Below, piece after piece: positions 38,932 to 50,539 of a stretch of DNA of 64,000 nt. The number at the start of each line of letters is the position of its first letter. The first letter of the stretch is position 1. The translations under genes and the position numbers were made by a program. Origin of the DNA: Adiantum capillus-veneris (taxonomy: Eukaryota > Streptophyta > Polypodiopsida > Polypodiales > Pteridaceae); assembly GCA_014529385.2 (NCBI GenBank), contig CM043952.1:156585057-156649056 (forward strand), in the 5' to 3' direction. The notes beneath the pieces were generated by a model that was given only the letters and a program-made list of their open reading frames with translations, was not told where the DNA came from and did not search any database.

Positions 38932-38962
<31 letters not shown>
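38932..38962. repeat. (CT)n microsatellite
   Basis: About 15 CT units. Other CT/GA runs of this type occur inside the CACTA element. Confidence 0.9.
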
Positions 38963-38965
<3 letters not shown>

Positions 38966-40515
38966 ATATGATCAATATTAGAATAATCCAATTGCTAAAG
39001 AGAACTACAATGAAGGGGAATGCAGAGAGCACGCATAGCATTGGTAGTGTGTGTGCTCATGCACATTATTTTCATGTTCAAGAAGTACTAAGAGGAAAAG
39101 AAAATTCAAAATCAGAAGGAAGAGGATGCATGTGCATCTCTTGACGATGGTGGGGAGCTTGGGGCACTTCAAGTGGTTCATGGTGTTCTTGGAAAAGCCT
39201 TCTTTGTGAGCACAAGACCTGACTAAGAGTCAACAATCTGCACCCAGTAGCTTTGCATCATCTTTTTCCCATGCATGGCAAGCTCTTGCAGCTCCAGTGT
39301 GTCAATGTAATGTAGAAGCTCACATATTGGGACTAGGCTTGTTGTGCTATTTCTTCTAGACATTGCGTGCACCTTGGGCTTAATATTAGAATGAGTGTGA
39401 GAACCCACTTAAGCGGATGATGAGATATTATCAATTTTCTTACACGCTATCTATACCATGATGACCCGTTATCTCTATCAATTAATCATGAAATTAGTCC
39501 ACTGACATAATTTTTTTGTTTTTGTACCACCCCCAAAAAATATTTTTAGCTAGCCAAAAGAGAAGTCACCTCTAAGGCCTTTGTCGTTTGGGGAGGTAAA
39601 AAAAGGGAAGGGACTTATAACTATAGATCTATAAAAGATTAGAGACAAAGATATCTTTACTGTAAATATCCAAGGGCTAGTTGAAGAGAAGGGTGTTGCC
39701 CTCACCAAATGTAAAATTTTTTTATAGCTAAATCAAGCTATAATCATCCCTATCTCTCCCATATCCTTTTCTAGGCATGAATGGAAAAGCATGTGGAACT
39801 AGTTTCTCCCTAAATGACCTACCAATTAGCTAGGTGGCTATGAAAAGTTTTTTTAGCAGACTCAAAGGAGGAAAATAAAATATTTAAAAATGAGGTGAGA
39901 TGGTGGGTCAAGTGGTTCAAAAATCATCTAGATTTGAAACTGATACAACCTTCAGCACGTCAAGCTCTACAAACTAGTCCCTCCTTTTGTCCATTGGCTA
40001 GAAGGAGAACCTTGAAAAACTCCTAGTCAACATGTGAAGCAAGAAACTTTCAGTGAATGTATTGTGCATAAGGACTTAGAAGCATGTGGTTAGAACTCTC
40101 TATCGCTCCTCTTATTCATTTTTTATCTCGTTTAGCTATAACCTTTTACAAACATCAAAATAAGAATTCTACATAGATTTAATCAATATTTTTTGGCCCT
40201 CTTAAATACAATGCTAAAATTAAGAGTCATGTAAGCCATGCCTTGCTATTTGCAAATGTCACTTGTAGCATCGCTAATTAGGCACCTTTTGCTTGATGTT
40301 ATTTGCAGCGGTGATGCCAATGTCTTGTCATTAAATTAATACTAAACTTTCAACAACATGAAATTATTTTGCGTAATTGATGCACCCATCAATGCCTCTC
40401 ATTTTTGCCACCATCATTACTTCAAAGGCTCCTTGTGTTTCCTTATGTTTGGATCAATCGTAAATACCAAATGTAGGCACATTATCTAAGACTCAAATGT
40501 ATCTTGGATGCTTCT
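38963..40515. other. stretch without recognised feature, left of the chromovirus
   Basis: AT-rich DNA with stops in all frames and no supported gene. The last five bases (40511-40515, CTTCT) are the target duplication of the Ty3 element that follows. Confidence 0.5.
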
Positions 40516-42185
40516 TGTCATAAAATCTAATATCTAGCTAACCCAAATGATTTTCTCATATTAAACTTATCATTTAATGTGGGAGAATAAATGGGAACAA
40601 GAGTTAGAATAGAGACGTGTGCTTCTAGACCTATCTCAGCAAGGGACCAAAAGGAGAGATTGTTGCATCTCAATAGGGGTCCAAAAGGATATGGTCTATC
40701 AAAGAGCAATGTGCAATAAGTGCTTTTAAACTTACGTCAGGGGACCAAGAGGAGAGATGGTTACATCTCAATAGGGGTCCAAAAAGAGGTAGTCTATCAA
40801 AGAGAAACATGCATCTAATGGAGCTTAAAATCTCTTACGGTTAGCTTCATTAAAGAGCACCAATGGTTAGTGTTAAAAGTCCTTTGACCTTAGGCAAGCT
40901 AGGGTTGAGCTTGAGGTGCTTGTCGTACTTGATGACTAAGGTACTTGAGGTGCTCATCGTGCTTGATGACTAAGGTGATTGAGGTGCTTCTCGTGCTTGA
41001 GGTGCTTGTCATGCTTCATGAGGAAGGTGCTTGAAAAGCTTCCTATGCATGGGGGGTAAGGTGCTTGAGTCAAAAAGAGACCCTATAAAGGAGGGAGAAA
41101 GCCCCAAAGTTAGGGGAATCTTTGACTCAACCTCCCACTCACACAAAGGGTACCCTTTTCTCAAGGGGCACATGGGACACATGTCAGACTCTCCCTATGC
41201 TTAGCCACGTGGTGTGCTTGAATGCTATTGTTTGGGCTAAAGAGGGGTCCAATGAGCTTCTAGTTCCATCCAACAAATATCTTGATATTTTCAATCTCTC
41301 TCTCTCTAAGGGGTAAGGAGGACACTTGTCCAAAGACTACCCATGTACTTGAAATGCATGGTGCATATAATTGGCTAGGGGGGGAGGGGTCCAATGAGCT
41401 TGAAGCATAAGCAAAAAGTAGAACTTGCCCCAAGCAAGCAAGGGGTGTGCTGGGGGGGCGGGGGGTATACACCACACACACTCATTTTGTGGATCATTCT
41501 CACTTGGTGAAAGTAGAGGAACTCCACCTCCTTCTCCAAGCTTGTGAGAAGTGAGAGCTTACACCAACACTCTTGGCTATGGAATGCAAATCCAACCAAG
41601 AGTCATGCCTCAATGCTTAATCTTGCCATCTTCTCCATCTTCATTACTATGCTATTATGTATGCTAGCAAGAAGAGTGATGATAAGTGAGGAACTATTTC
41701 TTTCTTCTATGGATTGTTTCTTCTTCCTCTTCCCTACCCTCATTCCCCGCTAGCTCTCTCCACCTTTGAAGGTGTTTGAGGCCTTGGGACTGAGGCTTGG
41801 GATAGTTAATGCTTTCTACAAATTTTATGTTATGCTTGTGATGCATGAAGCTTTCCATCTTCATTGCATCACCTAGGTCACAAGGAACACAAAGATTGTA
41901 TTGTACCAAGTCTCTCTTGATGGAAGAGACTATAATACAAATGCCTATTGAAGGGGGGACCGGCTCCGTATGAATCCGGTCCTCAACTATTTTCATATTC
42001 TCTAAACTCTCTCTCTTCAAAAAGTATTGTTCATGCCAAGTTAACTAAGTACTATGTTTATGTCGCTACCATCAATTAAGTTCACCCGCTATGCTCACAA
42101 AGTAATCTCCCAAAAGTGCTTCATCTAATTTCTTAATTCCGTTACTCTCAAAGTTCATAGGCCATTTCCATTACATTGGTATCAT
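40516..42185 (+). repeat. 5' LTR of the chromovirus-like element
   Basis: 1,670 bp, TGTCATAAAATC to CCATTACA. It contains a duplicated stretch of about 110 bp (GGGGTCCAAAAGGA-like phrases, 40620-40800) and a minisatellite of GAGGTGCTTGTCGTGCTTGA-like units (40910-41040). A G-rich spot lies at 41451-41464. Confidence 0.93.
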
Positions 42186-42186
42186 A

Positions 42187-42200
42187 GCATTTGGTTTCTC
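42187..42200 (+). other. primer binding site of the chromovirus-like element
   Basis: TGGTATCATAGCAT follows the LTR after one T. It differs from the tRNA-iMet complement TGGTATCAGAGC by one base. Confidence 0.8.
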
Positions 42201-42589
42201 TTTTCTTGCTTAAGAAGAGAGGTCCTTAAGTAGCCTATTAATGGTTGATTTTGTTAATTATATTAGGGTAAGTGGGATCGGAATCTATTATCGGTTTTGT
42301 TGAGCCCACTATGTGGAATATGGTGCACACCTCGGGAGCTTTGGTCTTAATAATGGAGTCTTCTTAGAGTTGCCTATGGCTTTACCATTATTGAGCCATA
42401 AGAAGTCCAAAAGGAGCTATCCCTCGGCAACTTCGCTATGTTAGACCCACTCCACTACTCTCTATAATTAACCAATTCAAGCCATGGGTGTAGATACTTA
42501 AGTGCCTACTTTCAAAGGCTAAGAGGAGTAGCAACTAAGGTTTTGAATTGCCAAATCATACACTAAGTAAATACATAAGCTTAATTAAC

Positions 42590-43925
42590 ATGGCTGACAA
42601 TAACCAAGAGTGTAGAATGAACATTGATAACTTTGATTTTGCACATGAAGGTGCTAATGATGATGTCCTCATGTTTGTTAATTATCTTGTTACTAGGTTG
42701 CAACAAACTATGGGCAACCCCGCTTTGCAAGCCGAAGTTACTCAACAACTTCGTGCTTGTGGGATTTACTATCCTCTCCAAGAGGAGAGAGAGCTTAGGA
42801 GGCCTCTTGATGAGACCCCCAAAAGAAGACTCTCTCCCATATGAGAGGAGGAATCCAAAGAACAAGAAAGTAATGAATCCCTAAGTTCCTCCAAAGATGT
42901 GGCTCCACGAAGACCGCGGACTAAACGATCGCCAACTCCTCCCAAGAGGAAACGGTTAACCCATAGCCCTTCTCCTTGTCACTCCGAAAGGGAAGAGAGG
43001 AAACAAAGGAAGAAAAGGGCAAGAAAGAGGTCACCCTCTTCTCCTTCTTCTTCACCTTCCTTCTCTACCGATGAAAGCTATGGCTATTCTCCTAGAGAAT
43101 ACAAGAGGGAAGGACATCGCAAATCTTACCCTCTGCATGGTAAAGGTCACAAAATCTCAAGAAGTTCAAAGATGGAGGAAAGAGTATCTCTTTCTTTCCC
43201 TATGATGGCACCTTTGGTGCTACCAACAAAGTATTGACCTTCATCCAACAATTTGATGTGGCCTTTGGAGACGAGGGCTTCACGGAGTCCTCCAAGCTAC
43301 ACCATGTAGCTATTCACTTCCAAAAATCGGCTTGTCAATGGTGGGCTATCCTTCGTGGCAACGGCAAAGCCTCAATGACATGGAAAACTCTATGAGTTTC
43401 CATCTTGAAGCAATTTCTTGCAACGGATGCAAAGGACAAAGTGCTCACCAAATGGCAGAGTTTGAGGCTTCTCTCTCATGAGTCTATCCACAAATATGTG
43501 GACAAGTTTTGGGATTTACATCTCAAGGCTATTGTCTTTCAAAAGATAGACTTTTCTGTGCAAAAGAAACAATTCTGTGCGGGATCACCCAAAGAGATGG
43601 CCGAGTATGTCAACTCTCAACGGCCTGGTTCTATCATCGAAGTAATCCACCACACCATGGTTGCTGCGCGCATCAACTTCCAACAAGGGGCTAGACGGAG
43701 TATCAAGCCCATGGAAAATAAAGACAAAAGTGATGCCAAGAGGAAAACCAATGCCCAAAATTCTTACTAAGTCTATTCCAACAACAACAACAATCAGTCC
43801 AAGGAGAAGGGAGTTTACAAAGGTAAATATAAACTCTCTCCTAAAGAGCTAGAAGCTTTTCGTAAGGACCACAATTGTTTAAAGTGTGGTGAGCAAGGCC
43901 ATGGTTATCGTCCTTGCCCCAAGAG
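42590..43925 (+). pseudogene. chromovirus-like gag with zinc knuckle
   Basis: Starts MADNNQECRMNIDNFDFAHE at 42590. It goes through a basic Arg/Ser-rich part (KRARKRSPSSPSSSPSFS, about 43020), then the retrotrans_gag region with VLTFIQQFDVAFGDEGFTES, KSACQWWAILRGNGKASMTW and SILKQFLATDAKDK. The knuckle CLKCGEQGHGYRPCP lies near 43877-43920. Frame breaks occur at about 42844, 43200, 43395 and 43770. Pseudogene. Confidence 0.83.
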
Positions 43926-44310
43926 AATTGCCCGCAATGAGACTCCTAGAGCCTCTATGTTTGACGCTCCAAAAGAGGATGCTCATTGCCAAGGATTTCT
44001 CCTTTCCTATGCTTGGGGAAAGATGCAAGAGCATGCTGCCTTTATTTTGTTTGACCCTGGTTCAACTCACAACTTCATATCCACTTGACCACCAAGCTAG
44101 GCATACAAGCCCACAAGATGGGAGATGCCGATGGATCTACCAAGGGACAAGACATCTCAGTTACTCCCTTAATTGGAAAATTGAGGCTTCATGTCCAAAG
44201 CCATGTGGACAAAAAGGATTTCTTCATCTCCCCTGTCAAACATGAGAATATTATCATTCGGGCACCATGGTTTAACCGCATGGCTTTCAACATGAAGTTC
44301 CCTTAAAGGA
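43926..44310 (+). pseudogene. chromovirus-like protease remnant
   Basis: Reads ILFDPGSTHNFIS (D-x-G in place), then a stop, KLGIQAHKMGDADGSTKGQD, KLRLHVQSHVDKKDFFISPV and IIRAPWFNRMAFNMKFP, the equivalent of the conserved I-L-G-x-x-W turn with Leu-Gly changed. The variant D-P-G differs from the usual D-S/T-G. Confidence 0.7.
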
Positions 44311-44519
44311 GAATCTACTTCATCTACATAGAAGAGAGCATGTACATAGATGCTAATGAGTCGGGGAACACCATATCCTTGCAATAAAGGGAATAAAGAG
44401 AAATTAGAGTTGTCTAATTTCCTAAATGGATCCCAAGATGCTTTGGTTGATGACATCCCTAGTGAGCTACCTCTAAAATGAGGGATGATGACCATGAATT
44501 GAGCTCCTACCAAGAAGCC

Positions 44520-45122
44520 CACTGCCTAACAAGCCTCCTTATCGAGTTTCACAAGCTCAACAAGAGGAGATCATGAGGCAAGTGCATGAATTGGTGGAAA
44601 AAGGGATGGTGAGGTCTAGCTCCTCTCCATTTTGTTAACCATTGCTTTTAGTGCAAAAGAAAGACGACACATATCACATGTGTGTTGACTATAGAGCACT
44701 AAATATTGTTACTATCAAAAATAGATTTTCCATGCCGCGGGTAGAAGATCTATTTGATAATTTACAAGTTTTGGCCTGACAAATGCTCCAGACGCATTCA
44801 AACTCATGATGGACAAAAATCTTCAGGCCATTCAAATTCTCCTGAGGAGTACAAGCGACACCTCTAGGTAATCTTTCAAGTTGTGAGAGAGAATAAGCTT
44901 TTCATTAATCAAAAGAAAAGTGAATTTTTCCTACAAGAGATTCCATATTTAGGTCACATTATCTCTAAAGATGACACCCGTATGGATCCAACAAAGTTAG
45001 AGATAATAAAAGGATGGCCTAATCCAAGGAATCTACAGGAGGTACAAAGCTCCATAGGTATGTGTGCATACTATAAATGCTTCATAAAAAAAATTCTCGC
45101 TAATAGCAAGCCCATTACATGA
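44520..45122 (+). pseudogene. chromovirus-like reverse transcriptase with deleted palm
   Basis: Recognisable parts: RQVHELVEKGMVRSSSSPF, VQKKDDTYHMCVDYRALN, RFSMPRVEDLFDNLQ, FGLTNAP, then LRENKLFINQKKSEFFLQ-like text and PYLGHIISKDD, PRNLQEVQSSIGMCAYYKCF. The part with the first catalytic Asp and the YxDD box are both missing: text jumps from DNLQ to FGLTNAP and from the helix after it straight to the thumb. This copy cannot make active RT. Confidence 0.82.
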
Positions 45123-45669
45123 CTTAACCAAAAAAAAGAATGTTAAGTATTCATGGACTGCAAAAGTGCAAGAAGCTTAAGGAGAAGCTTATATCTCAAT
45201 GTGTGCTCACACTACTAGATCTCTCAAAGTCATTTGAGGTCTAATGTGATGCTTGTGGTGATTGCCTTGGAGCTATTTTGCTTCAAGAAGGGCATGCCAT
45301 CACATATGAAAGTCAAAGATTCAACTTCGATAAGTGCGTATTGGGCAAATACAAAAAAGAGCTACTAGCTATTCTATATGTCCTAAACACGTGGAAAAAC
45401 TATCTCTTGGGGACTCCATTCATCCTACGAATGGATAACAAAGCCTCAAGAACTTCATGACGCAAACCAAGCTCTCTGATAAACAAATGAGGTGTGCAAA
45501 TTTTCTTTTGCAATTTAAATTTCATATTGCTCACATTGTTGGCAATCACAATCAAGTGGTCGATGCACTTTCACAACGACCAAGGGTAAATGTGGTGTTT
45601 ATAGCAACTCACAATGATCTATCTTTTATGATAGATGAGTATGCTACTGACAAGACTTTAAGTACGTAA
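45123..45669 (+). pseudogene. chromovirus-like RNase H remnant
   Basis: HAITYESQRFNFDKCVLGKY, ELLAILYVLNTWKNYLLGTP and ILRMDNKAS correspond to the RNase H core. NHNQVVDALSQRP ends it. Stops and frame changes at about 45240 and 45460 break it. Confidence 0.8.
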
Positions 45670-46730
45670 TTATAGCCTTTGCAACATGGAAGAAAAAAGA
45701 ACCATTCACCTTGAAGGATGGTTATCTTCCAAATGGCAATAGGGTATGTGCTAATCACCCATACAATAAGAAAGTCATGTATGAATCCCATACTTCTCCT
45801 TATGCAAAGCAAAGAGGGATTCCATAGTCTACTCTGCGAGGAGTAGAGATGTATTTTTGTTGGTCTATCATGAAAAGTAAAAATACAAGAGTATGTTTCA
45901 AAATGCGTGGTATACCAAAAATCGAAATTTGATCAAGGGAAGCAACTTGGATTGTTTAAGCCCGACGGGCTTAACAAGAAAACACACTCTATGCTTGTCA
46001 AAAAGACTATTAAGGCACACCAAATGGCAACCCTCTTCAGATCTCAAATTTTCAAGCATCATGGATTTCCAACATCCATAGTGTCGGACAAAGATCGTAG
46101 AATGACCAGTAATTTCTAGAAGGGTCTCTTTTGGAATCTAGGAAGTAGATTAAATTTCTCTTTTGGCCTATCATCCACAAATGGATGACCAAAGTGAAAT
46201 AACTAATCTAGCGATTCTTGAATCTACTAAAAGCCTATGTCATGGAAGTGGATCAACGTTCTCAATGATAGAAGTACCTACCTCTTATAGAATATGCGTA
46301 CAATGATATTGTACATACTTCTATGGGTAAAGTACCTTTTGAGGTTAAAGAAGGAAGATCCAAAAGTCCCTTACTACTTAAAATACATGGGAAGATCTTC
46401 GTTGCTGAGCCTTAGCCTTTAAGAAAAATGATTGGGTCTTGCTAAAGTTTCTCAAGGCTCATCTGAGGCATACTACGGGCAAGAGTCCTACGGACCACCA
46501 AGAGTATGATGCTAAACTAGAAAAAAGATACTATGGTCCTTAAAATCCTTAAGCCAGTCAATGAGATGGCTTATCAATTGAATTTTCCCATCCATTGGCT
46601 CATGCACCATGTATTTCATGAGAGCCTACGTAAGCCTTACAAAGGAGCACCATCAAAAGAAGCAATAGTTGAAGACCCTCCAAAAATCAAAGATCAAGAA
46701 GAAGTACTTCAATCTAAGTCCATCCTATGA
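45670..46730 (+). pseudogene. chromovirus-like integrase and C-terminal end
   Basis: A zinc-region remnant near 45700-45800, then core pieces including QIFKHHGFPTSIVSDKDRRM (the second catalytic Asp context) at 46035-46115 and NEMAYQLNFPIHWLMHHVFH at 46560-46620, typical of the Ty3 integrase C-terminus. The last residues (IVEDPPKIKDQEEVLQSKSI) resemble the beginning of a chromodomain, but no full chromodomain is readable. Many stops. Confidence 0.72.
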
Positions 46731-47237
46731 CATGAAGAAATGTATTAAGAAACGATAAGATTATCTAATGATATCTTATTAAGTTTAAGAATTATTCTTT
46801 TAAAGATGCTAGATGGATGCAAAGAGCTTAGCTTAAGGATAATATGAACCTTGTCAATGCTTACAATGATGCCTTAAAGTAAGCATATGAAAATGCATTT
46901 TAAATTAAAAATATTTTTGTCTTATAAAACTAATCCTCTCTTTATTGTGCACAAATTTAAATAGTATGCATGATTAGGATCATGTTTGTTGTGGCTAAAT
47001 CTCACAAACACCAAGTAGAACTTGTCACTCTACTTTGGAAGTATGATATGGACTAAAGAGCAGACATGCTTGCGGCAGCTACATCTCCCAAGCACCAAAT
47101 GGATTAGTCATCCATCTTGGAATGATGTCGTAGGGTAAAAAGGGATCCTCTACCCGCTAAGAAACATGGACTAATGACTAGGATTTATCTTCTCTACCTC
47201 ATAGTCGAGGACAACTCTGATTTCAAGAGAGAGGTAA
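46731..47237. other. 3' untranslated part and polypurine tract of the chromovirus-like element
   Basis: 0.5 kb without a gene. It ends in the purine stretch AAGAGAGAGGTAA directly before the 3' LTR. Confidence 0.6.
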
Positions 47238-47559
47238 TGTCATAAAATCTAATATCTGGCTAACCCAAATGATTTTCTTATATTAAACTGGTCATTCAAT
47301 GTGGGAGAATAAATGGGAACAAGAGTTAGAATAGAGACATGTGCTTCTAGACCTATCTGAACACAGACCAAAAGGAGAGATGGTTGCATCTCAATAGGGG
47401 TCCAAAAGGAGATGGTCTATCAAAGAGCAATGTGCATTAAGTGCTTCTAGACTTACCTCAGCAGGGGACCAAGAGGAGAGATAGTTACATCTCAATAGGG
47501 GTCCAAAAGGAGATAGTCTATCAAAGAGAAACGTGCATCTAATGCACTACAAGAGGTTG

Positions 47560-47790
47560 TGTGCTCTTGTGACGCTGTTAGCGACGGAAATACACTGGGT
47601 TTTTATAACCCCCGGCGTCGCTAAAACCGTCGCTAATAGCGTTGCTACGAGAGCGTCGCTATAACCGTTGCTATAGGCGTCGCTATGAGCGTCGCTATAT
47701 AGCGACGCGTATAGCGACGCCTATAGTGACGGTTATAGCGACGTTTACACAGAAGACTATAGCGACGCTACAGAGCCATAAATAGCGACG
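47560..47790. repeat. left subterminal repeats of the CACTA with 90-bp palindrome
   Basis: At least ten units of GCGTCGCTA or its reverse, the usual TNPA-type binding region of CACTA ends. 47654-47698 and 47699-47743 are imperfect inverse copies of each other, meeting at GTCGCTAT/ATAGCGAC. Confidence 0.85.
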
Positions 47791-48171
47791 CCCGAGAGAA
47801 TTTTTTTTTGGTGACAAGGCATTGAATGCCCTACCACCCATCAACCATATTGTACTTGATTCACTTTTTAAAAAAAGTGCAAGGGTAGATAATAGACCCA
47901 AAATAGTCACCCACAAGACGCATTTTTTGCAAAATTGACAAGCGTAAAATTGACAATTGTACACATCATAGGCAAAATGAATTGATTGGAAAATGTAATA
48001 ATGACAATTGTACAACATCATAGGCATAAAGAATTGATTGGCAAAAGGAACTGCGGTGACAAATGTAATAATATACATGGTTCAAAAAGACGTATAAAAT
48101 CCGTCTCATGATACATAAGCTATGAGAAACCCTAAACTAATGCTATCTAGCTACGACTAAACTGACGTCGT

Positions 48172-49482
48172 CTAGTCAGACGTCTCATCGCGTCCAAGCG
48201 GCGTATCTGTCGGATTCTGCAAAAAAAAGACAATAGGACAGCTTTCAGTAAGTATAAACATATAACGACATTTATAAAACAATACAAAAAATAGAAAAGA
48301 GTAAACCCTAATACTAACCATGCCGCCGCGAGAACTGAGAATGTCCATCAGGGCGTTTAAGCCCTTCCTGCCTGCGTACTCGCGCTCGTACGGTGTGGGA
48401 TCACGTCCTGTCATCGACCACTATCAAAACATACAAAGATTTCATTATGTTAGAATTAAAAAACTCATAAACCCTAAACTATCGAACATAAAGAGCAATG
48501 CGAAAACACTTACAAAATCGGCCTCAAATGATGCCCATCCACCGCTCCCCAAGTGGTGCGAGCTCCCTGTCTCTACTCGCGCTCTGGCTGCATCCTTTTG
48601 TTGCTTCCACTTGTCGGGATTCTCGAGCGTTGCTTTCTTCGCATTCTTCCAATCTTCTTTGGCCAGCCAATCTGGCCTGTTCCACCCATTCTTGATTGCT
48701 TTTTGCACTTCGGAACGCTTGTGTTTGCAGTATTCGCGCATTCGAATCTTCATCAGGTCTTCATTGAAGCGCTGATCCCGTGTTGGAACGGGAAACTCAT
48801 CATGAAGTATGCTGATGACTCTGTTTTTTAAATCACTTGGTACTTCACTCCATTTGTTTAGTATGTAGTGTCTAAACAGCTGAGAGCAAAGACCACGCAT
48901 GCGCGAGATCACCTTCTTGCCGTCATCATCCATGATGATGCCGCCGCTGAAGTCGACGGAGTAAGGCAAGCCCTCTGGCCGGTGACGCGTGAACCTGGGT
49001 GTCCCGGCAGGGGTCTCTAGCGGCGTGTCGATGGGGGTACGGACGTCAGGTGTCTCCACCGGCGTCTGGGCCCCGAAGCGAGGAGTGTCGAGTGGGGTGG
49101 CTCCTGGCGGAGTAGGTAGAGGTGTGTAGCTGCTAGGAACAGTCAGCCTCGCAAAACCTGGCGTAGATGGCGATGCTGTGGCTGGTGTGGGGGCGGGCAA
49201 AGAAGGGGAGGGTAAAGAGCCTCGTCGAACACAAGGCGGTGTGGAGGCATCGGCGGCGGAATCCCCACAACAACCGCCACCGCCACCACTAGAGCGCCGG
49301 TGTCTAGACGAGTGTGAAGATCGTCTCGTCGACGCCGAAGCTTCGGAGCGCGCCGAATGCTCCGAAAGAGAGGGAGATGCGGATGGAGTAGGAACGCGCG
49401 ATGATGCGCTATAGCGATGACGCTCCACGTACCACTGTCTCTGCTGCGGTGACAAAGAAGAAAGAAACTCCTCATCATCCAT
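48172..49482 (-). CDS. CACTA Ptta/En/Spm-type transposase protein, three exons
   Basis: Start at 49482 (MDDEEFLSSLSPQQRQWYVE). Exon 1 is 49482-48514, exon 2 is 48420-48319, exon 3 is 48216-48172. Both introns (93 and 102 bp) have GT-AG ends and keep phase 0, giving about 371 residues. Residues 1-190 are Ser/Pro/Thr-rich and disordered. Residues ~195-371 match the plant transposase Ptta/En/Spm family (Transposase_24): VISRMRGLCSQLFRHYILNK, ILHDEFPVPTRD, CKHKRSEVQKAIKNGWNRPD, WKQQKDAARARVETGS, then GRDPTPYEREYAGRKGLNAL over exon 2. The role is probably DNA binding at the subterminal repeats, by analogy with TNPA. No stop breaks this model. Splicing is inferred. Confidence 0.82.
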
Positions 49483-49754
49483 ACCTGCATTAAACACACG
49501 AATATTTAAACTTAATATTGAATGAATAGAGTAGACAATGACGCAAAGACCATTAAATACAATGACGTAATGACGCATATAAATACAATGACGCAATGAA
49601 TTAAGTGATAGAAGAGGCAAGTCGAAAACTTAGAATTTCCAATCAAAAGATGTGAGCGCGAGTAGAAAAGAGCGTCATACACCATGGAAGGTACTTAGAG
49701 AGCCAGAGCTTTTACAACACGGAGCAAAATTGTTCAAATACAATATTTGTGGCT

Positions 49755-50500
49755 TTAAGAGAACTCTCTCTCATCCTCGCATAACTCAACATAACTTCCT
49801 ATATCTATATAGAGCTCTCCGTTTAAACACATATCCTCTGTTTCATTTTGTAGCTCCTCTGCATGCACCCCATATAGAGTAGTAGCATCTTGATGCTCGT
49901 CTGGCACCACCGCAGCGGCTTCTGATTGAGCATCTTCTCTGATCTCTTCCATTGATGCCGTTGTGATTGGCACATGGTAGCCTTCATACGTCCTTGCACT
50001 ACGAGGGGCTACCTCTATGACGTACCACCAATTTGATGTAGACTTTGTAGGATGAAATATTACCTGCCAGAGCCACATAACTTACATGAGAGCTTTCAAG
50101 CACATAACTTGTAAAAGGGGGATGTTAACTATTTACATACTTACTTGTTCACAATGCTCTGGTAGTACGAAAGTGTCTCTTAGGTCAGTCCATTTCTTAG
50201 TAGAATCCACCTCAAGAAAACCAGACTCTCCTCTACGCACAGTAGCGTTGCGACCCTCCATGATTATCTTGAACCATTGCACGTCGAACAAGTCGACAAA
50301 AAATCCTCTGGAATCGACCCTCAAAATCTCTTGCAGCGTGCCGAAGTAAGTGAGTTCCACCACCACAGGATCTGCATCAGAGGAACGTCGTCGACTAGAC
50401 TGTTCAAATTTTGCCATGATTCCACAATCTTGAGTAAAACGCTTTTTGTCGATCGGTTCCACCCTAAAATGTCGACCTTTACACCATGCTGCTGTGTATG
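49755..50500 (-). pseudogene. CACTA transposase C-terminal part (DUF4216-like)
   Basis: Last exons of the TNP2-type gene. 50500-50133 has AAWCKGRHFRVEPIDKKRFT, YFGTLQEILRVDSRGFFVDL, FDVQWFKIIMEG and FVLPEHCEQ. This fits the DUF4216 pattern that follows TNP2 in plant CACTA proteins. A GT-AG-like break then leads to 50060-49755 with FHPTKSTSNWWYVIEVAPRS and an acidic tail. The exon ends are inferred. Confidence 0.68.
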
Positions 50501-50539
50501 ACTTATACTACAACGAACAAAGATTATGAGTGGCCGTTC

